Assembly: GCA_036365145.1 (NCBI GenBank)
Contig: JAEOAD010000004.1
Coordinates: forward strand, 53,337,501 to 53,401,500
Source of the DNA: Orientallactaga sibirica
Taxonomy: Eukaryota > Chordata > Mammalia > Rodentia > Dipodidae
Length of the DNA stretch: 64,000 nt
Direction: 5' to 3'
The translations under genes were made by a program, and so were the position numbers. The notes below the pieces were generated by a model. It saw nothing but the letters and a program-made list of their open reading frames with translations. It did no database searches and was not told the DNA's origin. Below are positions 12,076-23,508 of the stretch, piece by piece; positions within the stretch are counted from its first letter, which is position 1; every line of letters begins with the position of its first letter.

Positions 12076-12768
12076 GTTCAGTTAAAACTAAAGTTCAACT
12101 CTATGACACTTGGTTTCCCTAACAATCTTTCCTTGACAAACTTCCAATAGAACTCGCCCAATTCCCTAGTATGTATCCAAAACACAAAAGCAGCTACAGG
12201 AGTGCCAAGGGTTTGGCCCAAATTAGTTCTTGGAATATGTTGAGTCAGACTCATGGAATTTTGATGTTCAGCTTGCATCCAAAGTTCTCAGTGTTTGACT
12301 TCTGTTTTTTCCAGTAGAAACTTTAATAATGCACCATAAATTCCTTGCTGGTTTTAAAAATCCATATTTCCTTTGTCCCACATATACAACAGTCATTGAT
12401 AACATTTACATGCCTGTCTCACAACTTGACATGATTTCTAAACTCTAGTCTTCCTTTCCAGACCTTTACTGTCAACCTCAATGTAAGTGCCAATAAGAAC
12501 TTCCCTTGCATGGCAGCCTGTATGACTCATTCTTCACAAATTCCAGCCTCATACCACTTCAGGACCGCTGGTTAGTGTACATGTTGTAGATGAAGCTTGC
12601 TACTATATAGACTGAAAGTGCTCTGAGGGCAGAGAACACATCACATGCTTCCTTTGCTTTCTGTAATTCTGGTAATGACTGCTAGATCATGCTAAGAATT
12701 CAATGAATACCCAAGTTTAAATAGAACAAAGTAGAACTGAGTGTAAAACACTCAGTTAGATACCTATC

Positions 12769-12769
<1 letters not shown>
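12076..12769. other. Unassigned unique sequence
   Basis: Nothing recognised. The L1 3'UTR similarity fades near the left edge, and a few tens of bases may still belong to it. Confidence 0.4.

Positions 12770-12812
<43 letters not shown>
12770..12812. repeat. (TG)n microsatellite
   Basis: About 20 TG units flanked by ATAT-type sequence. Likely length-polymorphic. Confidence 0.95.
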
Positions 12813-12854
12813 TATATAGATATATGAGTAATTTTATGAAGGGAAATGTGTATG

Positions 12855-13215
12855 TAGTATGTTAATGAAGTTACCTTATTGTTGCTGGACCAAACATCTG
12901 AGCAGAAGCAGCATATGTAATGACAGGGGGAACAGGGGAAAGGGCTTATTTCAGGCTTATAGATTCCTGGAAAAGTTCCATTCAGGTAGAAGAAGCTGGC
13001 TTACTTTAGCATCCCTAACAGACAGAAAAAGTCAACACCAGCAAGCTCCAACAGCCAGAGTTCAAACTGGGTTCTATATACCCAGTAGGGATAAACTAAA
13101 GATTCACCCCCAATGACCCAGTTTTTCCATCAGGGATCTCCCTGCTAGAGATTCAAGTATAAAACTGAATCAAAAATACCTGAGTCTGTGGGAGATATAC
13201 ATATGCAATAAAGCC
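12855..13215 (-). mobile_element. MaLR-type LTR remnant, antisense
   Basis: It has the same order of landmarks as the better-preserved copy at 59982-60285: cagaagcagcatatg, gggcttatttcaggct (reverse of the AATAAA region), gaagctggct, cacccccaatgac, and agattcaagtat. Divergence is high and the ends are not sharp. Confidence 0.6.
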
Positions 13216-13344
13216 ATCACATCTATCACATCTGTCCAATAGTTAGGGGATTGCATCTAAATACTTCATGGAGTATATATGATTGATTTATTTTGTTCAA
13301 TGAAATTTTGCACCGTTGGGAAAATGTTGTCATTTTTATGTTAA

Positions 13345-13430
13345 ATCCATAGTACTAAGAATAATGCCTCACTTATGGTTGTCATTTATACATATTTGTT
13401 GGATGTTTAAATAAATGAGTTTAGAAAATG
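13345..13430 (+). repeat. MIR/L2-type 3' end fragment
   Basis: taagaataatgcctcac followed by catatttgttggatgttt and aaataaatgag resembles the shared 3' end of MIR/L2 elements. It runs into an uninterrupted A run of about 30 bases (13431-13460) that probably grew later. Confidence 0.45.
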
Positions 13431-13463
<33 letters not shown>

Positions 13464-13471
13464 TAATCTTC

Positions 13472-13694
13472 GGGCTGGAGAAATGGTTTAGCAGTTAAGG
13501 TGCTTGCCTGCAAAACCAAAGGACCCAGGTTCAATTCCCCAGGACCCACATAAGCCAGATGCACAAGGTGGCACACACGTCTGGAGTTTGTTTGCTGTGG
13601 CTGGATGCCTTGGTGTGCCCATTCTCTCTTCCCATCTCTTTCCCTCTCTGCCTCTTTCTCTCTCTCAAATAAATAAAAAGAAAATATTTTTTTT
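13472..13694 (+). repeat. ID-headed SINE with perfect 14-bp target duplication
   Basis: Complete copy from gggctggagaaatgg to the A-rich tail, bounded by aaaaggtaatcttc at 13458-13471 and 13695-13708. The B box (ggttcaattcc) is intact. A perfect duplication and complete ends make it one of the younger insertions. Confidence 0.93.
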
Positions 13695-13708
13695 AAAAGG
13701 TAATCTTC

Positions 13709-14216
13709 ATCTTGTATCACCTTTAGCATGAGACTTGAATTATTACAAGCCCATCTCAACCAAATACCTTTCAGCCTCACAAGAGTTTTCTGGATGCTAA
13801 AAGGAAAAACTTCCTAGAAAATAAAAAATAAAACTTTTTTTTCTCTCAAAATACATTGAGAGTGAAAAATGCAAGAGGTAAAAACATTGATTTTCATAGT
13901 TTCCAATGCTTTCAAATGTCTTCTTTTATTAATTTCTTTTTTTATTGTTCAATTCAAAGTAGTTTAGAAAAATAATATTATGAGTGGGATAGATTCCCTG
14001 CAATGCCACTTCCAGGCATTATTGAGGATGAGGGCCACTCTAACACGATGCAGGTGGAGGAAATTATTCTTTTAACAGTAAATAAAGCCACACAGAAAAG
14101 ATTAAAGTGTGAATACATTGACTTACATCCTTGGGTATCAAAGCTGGTTAATGATCAGTTTATTATTCCAAGGACGTAATGCAATGAATGCTCAGCCTCC
14201 TAGGTGTCCACAGTCC
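13709..14216. other. Unassigned AT-rich sequence
   Basis: No repeat family or coding frame recognised. Confidence 0.4.
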
Positions 14217-14350
14217 TGTATTAACCAGATTCTCTAGACAATCACACCCACAGGAAGTATAAATAGATGCCGAGACATGTATTATGAGAAATTGGCTCAC
14301 GCAGTTTTAGAAACCAGCAATTATAGGTTTGGCAGTCAGTCCACTAGAGA
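14217..14350 (-). mobile_element. ERVL LTR 3' end (MLT2-like), antisense fragment
   Basis: ctgtattaaccagattctct, then atgtattatgagaaattgg and ctcacgcagtttt, match the reversed 3' end of MLT2-type LTRs. The start is also the reversed, diverged end of the LTR at 5470-5499. The rest of the LTR is missing. Confidence 0.5.
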
Positions 14351-14420
14351 TGTACCAAGCTTTTACATCTTCTATCATATTTTGAATTGTTTACTTCTTT
14401 AATTAGGTATTTTGCCACAG

Positions 14421-14760
14421 TGGCAGTTTGATTTAGGTGTCCCTCATAAATTTATATGTTCTGAATGCTTGTTCCCCACCTGATGGCAATTTGGGATTGG
14501 AACTTTGGTTGAGGTGTGTTGTTGGGGACAGGCTTATCAGAGTTATACCCAGCTTCCCCTTGCTAGTGTTTGATATACTCTCCTGCTGCTGTTGACCACC
14601 TGAGGTTGGCCATGAGATGGTAACTAGAATTTGCTCATGCCACGGTCTCCCATCATGGAGCTTCCCCTCGAGTCTGTAAGCCACAATGAACAACTTTCTT
14701 TTCATTAGCTGCTTTTGGTCAAGTGCTTTCTGCCAGCAACATGAAGGTGTCAGTAATAGC
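14421..14760 (+). mobile_element. MaLR-type LTR remnant
   Basis: Same family as 3374-3725: gaatgcttgttccccacctg, catcatggagcttcccctcg, gtctgtaagccacaatgaac and gtcaagtgctttctgcc in the expected order. No internal sequence follows directly. Confidence 0.65.
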
Positions 14761-14870
14761 ATTGGGATTGATGAACTCTATGGGGACTTTTAAAGTTGCA
14801 TAGAACACATTGCATTTCTGTATCATATATGGTTATTAGTTTATGGGGGCCATGAAGGGAAAGTGGTAGT

Positions 14871-15243
14871 TTTAATGTTAATGTATGTCTCCCAATAGCC
14901 TCAAGGATTTTTGATTAAGGTTAAACTTCCTGAATAAGTCTCTAGCAGCCTGCTGAAGGAGGTGTCACTGGCAAATCCTGGGGTCCATGGCTAAAATGTG
15001 TTTGGGGGTGGATCTGATACCAGCCCAAAAGTGTGTGGAGAGCAGTTTGAGTTCTAGCATTCCTGCTTGCTGCTTTTGGTGTTTGCTGGCTGTTTGGTTC
15101 TTTCTATCTGCTTCTATCTATGAAAGGGAGCCAGCTGCTTTTGCCATTGATGGACCTTCCCCTGGACCTGTAAGCTTGAAATAAGTCTTTTCATCCCATA
15201 AACTGCATCTGATTGGATGTCCAGCATGTGGAGCTGACTACAA
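14871..15243 (+). mobile_element. Second MaLR-type LTR, different subfamily
   Basis: It starts with a diverged tggtagttttaatgttaatg, and contains gatggaccttcccctggacc, gtaagcttgaaataagtc and a final gagctgactacaatag. The layout is MaLR-like but the middle differs from the copy at 14421, so the two are not the paired LTRs of one provirus. Confidence 0.5.
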
Positions 15244-15739
15244 TAGCCACTTCTCTGTAATCAAGCCCCATCACTTTAACACTTGAGGTGGGTACTGGGA
15301 GATTGCTGTTGTCCAAGGCTTCCACTGGGACAGAAAAACAAGTTCAATTCTTGACAAGACTCATCCATTGCTCAGAGCACCTCCTATCCTATCAGTGAGT
15401 GGGGGAAGTGCTCACTGATACTAACCTCTTGCCCCAGGCAACCACTCTATAACTGAATAACATTGTTCATTATAAAGCACCCCCCTGCATGTTTGTTTGT
15501 TTGTTTGTTTTGTTTTATTTGTTTTGCTTATATTTCTCTTTCAGTGGGATAGAACTATATTTCTATGGGTTTGTGGAAAACATAGGGCATCCCTGACTGT
15601 TTAAGCTTTCTCTGTCTAAGGTAAATTAATAACACCCTTTTAATTGGCTTTTTCTCTCTTTGTTCTAGAACACGGTACTTGATGGGTTTCAGTTCTTTAT
15701 CTTTTATATTGCACTATAATTGGCCATAAGACAAGTTAT
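15244..15739. other. Unassigned; includes TTTG-rich tract
   Basis: Contains a (TTTG)n-like tract at 15492-15530. The rest could be internal sequence of the LTR element just upstream, but I cannot show it. Confidence 0.4.
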
Positions 15740-15750
15740 TGAACTCAAGG

Positions 15751-15928
15751 GGTTTTTTGTTTGTTTGTTTGTTTTTGTTTTGTTTTTTTCAAGGTAGGAT
15801 CTTGCTGTAGCCCAGGATGACCTGGAATTCATTCACTATGTAGTCTCAGGGTGGCCTTGAACTCACTGCAATCCTCCTACTTCTGCTTCCCGAGTGCTGG
15901 TATTAAAGGCATGCATCACCATGACTGC
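15751..15928 (-). repeat. B1 SINE, antisense, with 11-bp duplication
   Basis: T/G-rich tail, then reversed B1 (cctggaattcattcactatg, gagtgctggtattaaaggc). Flanked by tgaactcaagg at 15740-15750 and 15929-15939. Confidence 0.9.
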
Positions 15929-15939
15929 TGAACTCAAGG

Positions 15940-17099
15940 TTTTTCTGAGTCATCTGATGGCATCCTTACCTCAATTGTTGCTCAAATATGTAATAATACA
16001 CACATGTGAATGCTGATAGGGCTTCTGCAACTAAATCGTCCCATGCTTATGCAACAAGTTCTCCGTCACTATACTAAGCACCCCACAGGTTCTCCTACAT
16101 CCATCTAAAGTAAAAACCCTAGTTAACACAGTGGGATTTTGGAAGCTCCACCCCCATGAGGGTCTTGGAATGTGCCTGGTTGTGTCTTAACCGTCAGAAG
16201 GAGACTGCTATTACACATCAATTGTGTTCTTATTTTAATGGGAACATCTTGCTTGGAAAAGTCAGATTGACTTAGTAAATTTAATGAATGTACAAGTGTT
16301 GATATGGTAAATGACAAATATTTGGATTTTTGACTATGGAAAAAAGATAGGCATTTTACATTGGAAACCATGACAAATTTTTCTCAAATATGTACACATT
16401 AACAGAAGAGATCTGAAGGGACTTCTTTGGGATAGCTCATCTCAAAATTACTCAAGTGATAATCTGACCTTGAAGGAGGAAATGTCACAATTTCTCTTTA
16501 TTCTGTTGTGGGCCATTATGCCTGAGACTTTAACATTGGCTCTTAACCTCAGCAGGCCTTGGACCCTTACCTGCAGGCCCAAGATCTTACCTATAGCTGC
16601 TATCATAGATAAGGCTCTGATCTTGCCTCAGGCCTCCTGGCTTCAAGCCCCAACTTTGCCCTGTTCTTGCCCTGCAGGTTTGTTGGCATTCCTAGTGTGA
16701 CTCTGGAAAATGTTCAAACATTCCTGTACTTTGTGTCCTATGTACCGTGACTTTTTTTTTCCAGCTGTTGCAGTCCTTTTCAGAATTCCATGAAACTATT
16801 CCATAGTTTTCTATTTTTAATTTCTGATAGGTAAACGTTATTTATTTACTCAATCAAGCAAGTATTTGTTAAGCAATCTGAAATGCTGTAAGACTGTTAA
16901 TAACATGTGCAAAGTAAGTTTTAACACAATATGTTGATTTTTTCCATATTCTGTTATTATAACATAAAATTTGAGCTTGTATTCCTTTAACAGTACTTTG
17001 TTATATTATACAATTTCAGCATTCAAGGTAAACATCTTTTAACAACTACTCCTATATCCCTTTGCTGGAGGTTTCTCCCCAATAATAAAAGTTAATGAC
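15940..17099. other. Mostly unassigned; GC-richer patch
   Basis: 16500-16690 is clearly richer in C than its surroundings and starts tgttgtgggcc, which could be an unrecognised LTR edge. 16843-16890 weakly resembles an antisense MIR/L2 end. No coding exon is evident; the 76-codon frame at 16470 has no known motif. Confidence 0.35.
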
Positions 17100-18236
17100 A
17101 TTAAGAGCATACACACACATTACTTTTTATTGAGTCATACAGGTAGAATTTAGGTGAAGTTATTTTTTTTTTTTTTTTGAGTTAGAACAAAAATACTTGA
17201 GCAGGCTCAGCTTTTTACTTTTAATTTACATGGAGAAATTATGCACACTTATGTGAGACAGGGTGACATTTCTATACTATATACAGTGTGTAACCATCTA
17301 ATCAAGGTAATTTGCATATCCATCAACTGACATATAACACTTCTTTGTGTTGGAAACATGCAAAATCTTCTATTCTAGCTCTTTTGAAAAAGTCAATTAT
17401 TGTAAATCATAGGTATCCTAATGTACTATGGAACATTAAAAGTTATTCCTCCTACCTAACACCTGCCTGCCAATTAACTATCATTACCTCCCTCCCCCAC
17501 AGCCTCCACAGACTCCAGTAAGCACTAACTCCACACTCTGCCTTCTTGCCATAAACTTTTCAGCTTTTACATAAAAGTGAGAACATGTGGTATTTTTCTT
17601 TCTGTGCCTGACTTACTTCACTTAACATGATATGCTTCAGTTCTATTCGTGGGTCTGCAAATAACAGAATTTTATTCCTTCTCTTAACTGAGTGATATTT
17701 CTTTGGGTGTGTAACACATTTTCTTTATGCTCACATCTATTAAGGGACACCTAAATTGATTGCATAACTTGGTCATTGTGATTAGGGCTGCAATAAACAC
17801 AAAATGCAGATATATCTTTGACATAGTAATTTTGATTTCTTTAGATATATACCTGGCGATTGGATTGAGTGCTTATAAGCTAGTTCTATTTTAGTTTTTT
17901 TTTTAAATGTTACTTTTGAAAAAAATGTTAGTTTTGATAATTTACATTTCCACCAAAAGTTTATCAGAGGTCCCTTTTCTCTGCACCCTCTGTAGAATTT
18001 GCTAGTTTCAAAAGTTTTTTTTTTTTGATACTAGCAATTATAACTGAGGTGAAATGATATATCATTCTGATTTTGTGTTCCATTTTCCTGATAATTACAA
18101 AGGTATAAAATAGTTTTGATAATGTTGGCCAGTTGTATGACCATTTTGGAGAAATGTCTATTTGGACCATTCACTTAATTTTGAGTTGGATTATTTGTTT
18201 TTTTTTTTCTTTTACTATTAAGTTATTTGAGACACA

Positions 18237-18297
<61 letters not shown>

Positions 18298-18863
18298 TAA
18301 TTCCTTGTGGAATGGGAAGTGCACAAATATTTCATCCTATTCTCTAGTTTCTCTTCATTAAAGGGTTTCTTCTGTGTTATAGGAACTTTATAGTTTTGAT
18401 GCAGTCCCATTTGTTTGTTTCTGTTGTCTGTACTTGTGGGGGCTACAAAAAAAAAAAAAAAAAAACCCTGCCAAGATCAATGTCCTACAGCATTTCCCTG
18501 TGGTTTCCTCTCCAAAATGCATAGTTTTGGGATTTATATTTAAGTCTGACCAATTTTATGTTGATTTTTACATGTAGGATGAAAAATGGGTCTATTTACA
18601 ATATAGGTATCAAGTTTTTTCAGCACCATTTATTGAAAACACTTTCCTATGTATAAAATATTCTTGCTGCCTTTTTCAAAAATCAGTGTGAAATACACAA
18701 GTTTATTTATGGTTTCTCTGTTGCACTGATCTGTATGCCTATTTTTTTTAATTCCAGTACTCTCCTATTTTACTTACTATCATTTTAGATTCTATTTTGA
18801 AGTCAGATATTGCAGTGCCTCCATTTTCTCCTTTTTCTCTTGATTGTTTTTGTTACTTGAGCT
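17100..18863 (-). mobile_element. Old L1 (L1M-type), antisense, 3' half
   Basis: On the plus strand it reads as reversed L1 3'UTR then ORF2: acataaaagtgagaacatgt (17569-17588), ttcacttaacatgatatgct (17617-17636), gggctgcaataaacac, tagatatatacctgg, and cagcaccatttattgaaaac (about 18622-18641). These are phrases typical of ancestral mammalian L1. It is interrupted by a CA/TA microsatellite and by a younger L1 at 18874, and resumes at 20180. Confidence 0.8.
18232..18292. repeat. Compound (CA)n(TA)n microsatellite
   Basis: About 16 CA units pass directly into about 13 TA units, inside the old L1. Alternating purine-pyrimidine runs of this kind can form Z-DNA and cruciforms. Confidence 0.95.
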
Positions 18864-18873
18864 CTTTTGTAGT

Positions 18874-20169
18874 ATTTTTATTTTATTTTTACCTATTTTT
18901 TAATTAAGAATGTATTTTGCATGGACAAATCATGTGGTAGTACCATTAATGCCATCCTCCCTGCCCCCAATCTGCTGAGGGCCCACCTCAGTGAGGATGC
19001 TGGTATTTACTATAGGGTTGTGGGTTATACACTGTGAGAGCAGCAATCAGTCATGGGTGGGGGGAAAGGGGATTGCCTCTTGGTATGTCCTCCTAAGCTG
19101 TGGCTCTTACAATCTTTCTGCCCCTTCTTCCACAAAATTCCCTGACCATAGTGGGTGTATTTTAAATCTACTTCAGTGTTAAGCTCTCAGGAACTTTTAG
19201 ATTTCTGCTTTGGTAGGTGTTGAGTATTCCCAGCATCTGTCTCCTTCACCCTGGTGCTGCTTGTCAGGCTCTCCATGGAGACAGCCTCTTGCTTATCTCA
19301 CCAAGTCTCTGTGGTTTCACCCAGGCCTTGGCTGAAGTGTGAGGGGTATGTTATCTCCTTGGGTCTTAATACCTTCTGTAATAGAAGAACAGATTCTCCA
19401 GCAGAAAATGAAGTCAGCATAGATTAAATGGGATAAGCATTGTTAACTTAGAGAGGTTTTGATAGATGTAACTCCTCTTTTGGTCAAAGACAAGTGGGAA
19501 CTTGTCTTTGGAGACTATAATCTTGGTCTCATGGAGTTCTGACCTGGTTACCAGTTCCAGGTATGGGTTCCTTTCCACTAAGCAGATTCTTAGCCAATCA
19601 GAAAACATTGTTTACCCATTAAGACTGTGTGCCACCACTGGACAGGTGTATGTCTTGTCAGGCTGGTTGCTTTTGAGAAACTTTGACCCCCACTTACTCA
19701 CATCATTGTTGGCCACTTTCCCCCAATAGCTCATGCAGTGCTTTCTGGCAATAAATGGGCTAGCTATCTGGGAACTGGCTCCATTTTGGATTCCAGCCAG
19801 ATCTCTACGTGTTCTATGTCAGCAGCATATGGTATCTTCAGTAATAGGATCTTACCTTTTACCTCAAGTGGGTAATCAAGTGCTTTGACAGAAGCCTGTC
19901 TCGTTTTGGGGACTACATAGGTATCTCTGATCAACACCTCAATATAGGTTGCAACCCACTTTTTGGTTCTGGGGATTACAGGACAGAGCCAAATATTTTA
20001 AGGTTAGGCTTCATCCCACCCTCTCTAGGGCCCTTCTTACCTGATGATTCCCCCATTTTCCTCTTGTGGTTTATATCTTTTAGTCTACTAGCAAAGAGAA
20101 AGGTTTATATGGTACCAGTTTATTTTGGGTTGAGTTTTGTGTTTATTTCTTCCCAATCTCCCATTCCCC
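18874..20169 (-). mobile_element. Younger L1 3' end inserted in the old L1, antisense
   Basis: It is bounded by cttttgtagt at 18864-18873 and 20170-20179. The left end is T-rich (the reversed tail). 19800-19920 is the inverted counterpart of the sense 3'UTR at 50090-50190, and 18900-19060 matches the antisense L1 end at 37545-37680. Only 3'UTR is present: a 1.3-kb, 5'-truncated insertion. Confidence 0.8.
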
Positions 20170-20179
20170 CTTTTGTAGT

Positions 20180-20740
20180 TTTATAACACAAGTTGTAGTT
20201 TTGTACTACATATATGAGGAATGTAATTGATATTTTAATAAGAATTGCCTTGAGCTGGGCGTGGTGGTGCACACCTTTAATCCCAGCACTCAGGACACAG
20301 AGGTAGGTGGATCACCATGAGTTCAAGGTCACCCTGAGACTACATAGTGAATTCCAGGTCAGTCTGGACTAGAGTGAAACCCTACCTTGGAAAAAAAAAA
20401 AAAGAATTACCTTGAATCTACAGATTGTTTTGGGTAATAGCGACATTTTTATAATATTAATTCTTCTAAGCAATGAATATGGGATCCCTATTTTTTGATG
20501 ATGACCTCTCCCATTTATTTTATCAATGTTCCACAATTTTCATGGTACAAATTATTCACTTCCTTCATAAAAGTTTTAGTACATATTTTATTTTTGTAGC
20601 TTTTACTACCAAGATTGCTTTATTGATTTATTTCTCTATTATTTATTGGTGTGTTAAAAAGCTACTGATTAGTGTGTGCTGATTTTGTATCCAATAACCT
20701 TCTGAATTCCTTTATCAGTTGACAATGTTGGTAGGATTCT
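20180..20740 (-). mobile_element. Old L1 resumed (antisense ORF2), split by a B1
   Basis: Continues the old L1 after the younger insertion: gaatgtaattgatattttaa, then (after the SINE) ttgaatctacagattgtttt and gtgctgattttgtatccaat. These match reversed ORF2 in the region that should follow 18863. Confidence 0.75.
20254..20401 (+). repeat. B1 SINE in the old L1
   Basis: gctgggcgtggtggtgcaca through to the A tail. The duplication aagaattgccttga / aagaattaccttga (20240-20253 and 20402-20415) has one mismatch. Confidence 0.93.
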
Positions 20741-22060
20741 TTTCTGGGCTTAAGTGCTGTGCACTTGTTGTTCTGTGACTGTTCTTGTGTGTACCGTTTG
20801 TCACTTTCTGCCTTCCTTATTCATCTTTGGGGTTTGTAGTTTTCTCTGTTTTCTGTGTTTGGATCTCTTCTGTTTTTCTTTCATGTATGTGTTCAACTCT
20901 TGAGTTTTGTGATGATGCATGAATTCACCTTGAGAGATCCCATCCTTTCCTTTGAGTATAGAATTCCCTTAAGCATTTCCTACCGGGCTGGCCTAGTGGT
21001 AATGAATTCCCTCAGTTTTGCTTATCTCAGAAGGTCCTTACTTCTCAAGAATAGTTTTCCTATGCATAACATACTTGATGGGTTATTTGTGAGAACTGTG
21101 ATGTAATCCTCTTGGACAACAGGATTTCTACTTGGAATTGTGCAGTGAGCTCATTGGATGTTCTGGTAAGTGACTTGATGCTGTCCTTTTACTGCTCTGA
21201 GAATTCTCTCTGTCATTAACTTTTAACCATTTGATTATAAGTCTTAGAAGATTATTCTTTTTGCTAAGTCTGTCAGAAGGCATTTGATCTTACTAGAACT
21301 GGATGTCCATATCATTTTTAAGATTTGGAAAGTTTTTGGGAATTATTTTATTGAAATTTTTTTCTATTTTCCCCTTTCATTTGTCCTTCCAAAATATTCC
21401 AAAAGTTTAGATCTCATAATTCTTGAATTCATTTTTCATTCTTCCAATTTTTTTCTCCCTTTCTTTAAAACAAAATAATATTCTTATTAGTTTATTTAAT
21501 AAGGCCTCTCTTCAAGCTCAGACACTCTTTCTTCTTGTATTTCATTTATTGTGTTTTTTGTCTGTATGATTTTGATTGGTTCATTTTTATTATCTCTATC
21601 ACTCTTCCAAATTCCTCTTTCATATCATGTATTATCTTACCAAATTCATTGAAATTTTTGTGCTCTCTTAAGTCTACTTAAGCTTTCTGAATATAATCTA
21701 TGAATAGTTCATCAGAAGATCATCAATCTTGTGTCCTTATGCTGTTAGTGTTTCTCTACCTATGAGCCACTTGCCTATACTAGTTTTGTTGGGCGGCTTT
21801 CTTATTAAAACCACTGCTTGGAGATTTGTTCTGGGATAGTGATAGTACAATCTACACTGGCTTTACTTCCAGATGGCACTTTAGTGTGTACCTTTATATC
21901 TGCAGGTACCTACAGACTACAGGGAGTACAGAATTGCTCCACAGGGTAAGATACAGCAGCACACTTAAGTGTGGTGTGAGTACTATGGATTGTGTGAGGG
22001 TTAGCCACTCTGGTGGACCCACGTGTGCATAAGGGCTGCATGGGTCACTCAACAATGCAT
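20741..22060 (-). mobile_element. Probable antisense L1 5'-region sequence
   Basis: Phrases such as ctggcctagtggtaatgaat with ccctcagttttgcttatctc (20990-21030), and a T/C-rich stretch with ttcaagctcagacactcttt (21511-21530), resemble reversed L1 5' sequence. It does not follow from the ORF2 point reached at 20740, so this is either another element or a rearranged copy. From about 21780 to 22060 the assignment is weak. Confidence 0.45.
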
Positions 22061-22194
22061 ATGGTGACAATCTGCTTACAGTATTCTATTCTGCTGATTC
22101 ATAGGAATGAAAGTGGATGAGTGAGGCCCTACATTTGCATCCCAAGGACATCAATCATTGAGTTTCTGTGAAAAAAAATTGTAGAAAAATAATT

Positions 22195-22480
22195 TTTATA
22201 TCTATAGATGCTTTATGGGTAGTGTTTCTTTGACTTAATACAAGGTCTTCCAAGTTCATTTATATGGTCCTAAATGGAAATACCTGATAATTATTCTAAT
22301 TTTATATAGCATATGTGGATAATATCCATATATTTAAACTATTAATACTTATATAATGTTTTAAAGAGATATGTATCATAGTTTTTTTTCATTAATTCAT
22401 TGATAGACACATAGACTACACAGACTAGTTTCATATGTTGGCCATTGTTATGATACTGTAATAAAAATTTTGCTAACATC
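22195..22480 (-). mobile_element. Old L1 ORF2 fragment, antisense
   Basis: tgacttaatacaaggtcttc, aattcattgatagacacata and ttatgatactgtaataaaaa correspond to the reversed C-terminal ORF2 region also seen at 17620-17790. It is therefore a second old L1, not a continuation. Confidence 0.6.
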
Positions 22481-22667
22481 TTTTATTTTAGAACAACATT
22501 GAATTTTGTACAAGAAGCTTACTTAACAGGAAAAAGTTCATTTACCAACATCTAGCTGGCTCAAACCTGATTTGTCTTTACCTTGTCACATCAAACACTT
22601 AGAATATTATATTGTTTTCTTCTTTTCCTTCCTTGAAGTCCATGTGTATTTGAATTTAAGTTTAATG

Positions 22668-22760
22668 TTTCATTTAACAAATGTGGACACAGTGCTAACC
22701 ATGTGTTAGGCACTATCACAGCATGAGAATATCTCATTCAACTAGAGAACTTTTACTAAA
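22668..22760 (-). repeat. MIR/L2-type fragment, antisense
   Basis: catttaacaaatgtgg and ccatgtgttaggcactatca resemble the reversed 3' end shared by MIR/L2 elements. Confidence 0.45.
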
Positions 22761-22774
22761 AGGCAGAAGAAAAA

Positions 22775-22806
<32 letters not shown>
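22775..22806. repeat. (CA)n microsatellite
   Basis: Sixteen uninterrupted CA units. Confidence 0.95.
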
Positions 22807-22809
<3 letters not shown>

Positions 22810-23104
22810 GTCGGGTTATTGAGTTTGATGAAGGAGGGAATCACACAAGTAGTAAAACTTTACAATTGTAAATAACATGGTCAGAAAAGGCCTTATAGGG
22901 GTCACATTTGAGCATAGACCAGGAAAAGACAAGGAAGTGATTCATACAACTGTCTGAAGAAAGAATGATTCAAGCAAAGGAAATGGGTGAAATGGGTGAA
23001 GGGAAGGCCACAGGTTGGAATGTGTCTGGCTTATTCAAGGAACAGCAAGGATACCAGTAGCCAGAGTTATACAAGTGGGTAGCCATGGTCCTACAGACCT
23101 TCTG

Positions 23105-23255
23105 TACTAGTTACTTTCTCATTGCTGGTACAAATTACCCAACCAGAAGCAGATTGTGGAAGAAAAGGGTTTATTTTGGTTGATAGTTCCAGGAGACAAT
23201 CCATAATGTGAGAGAAGAAATTGTGGCAGATATTTTGTCCCCTCAATAAAAAGCC
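23105..23255 (-). mobile_element. MaLR-type LTR 3' part, antisense
   Basis: ctagttactttctcattgct, aaccagaagcagattgtgg and aagggtttattttggttgat are the reversed end of a MaLR LTR; the last contains the reversed AATAAA region. Confidence 0.6.
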
Positions 23256-23314
23256 CTAACACAGAAAGTCGTTGTTATGATATTTACTTCAAACTAGTCT
23301 TTATAATATTTATG

Positions 23315-23508
23315 TTTCTATTTATTTATTTAGAAGAGAGAGGGAAAGAAAGAAGCAGATAGAGAGAGAGAATGGGCATGCCAGGGCCTCCAGCCACTGC
23401 AAATGAACACCAGATGCATGTGCCACCTTGTGCATCTGGGAAATTAAACATGGATCCTTAGGCTTCACAGGCAAGTGCCTTAACTGCTAAGCCATCTCTC
23501 CAGTCCCA
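23315..23508 (-). repeat. ID-headed SINE, antisense
   Basis: Reversed copy: TTTA-rich tail, AG-rich tract, gggcatgccagggcctccag, ccttaactgctaagccatct, ctccagtccc. No clear target duplication. Confidence 0.85.

Noticed and set aside
13421..13780. 119-codon minus-strand frame starting near a poly-A/T run
   Set aside because: Made of a homopolymer plus an antisense SINE; similar frames recur in every copy of the SINE (10142, 40647, 39783).
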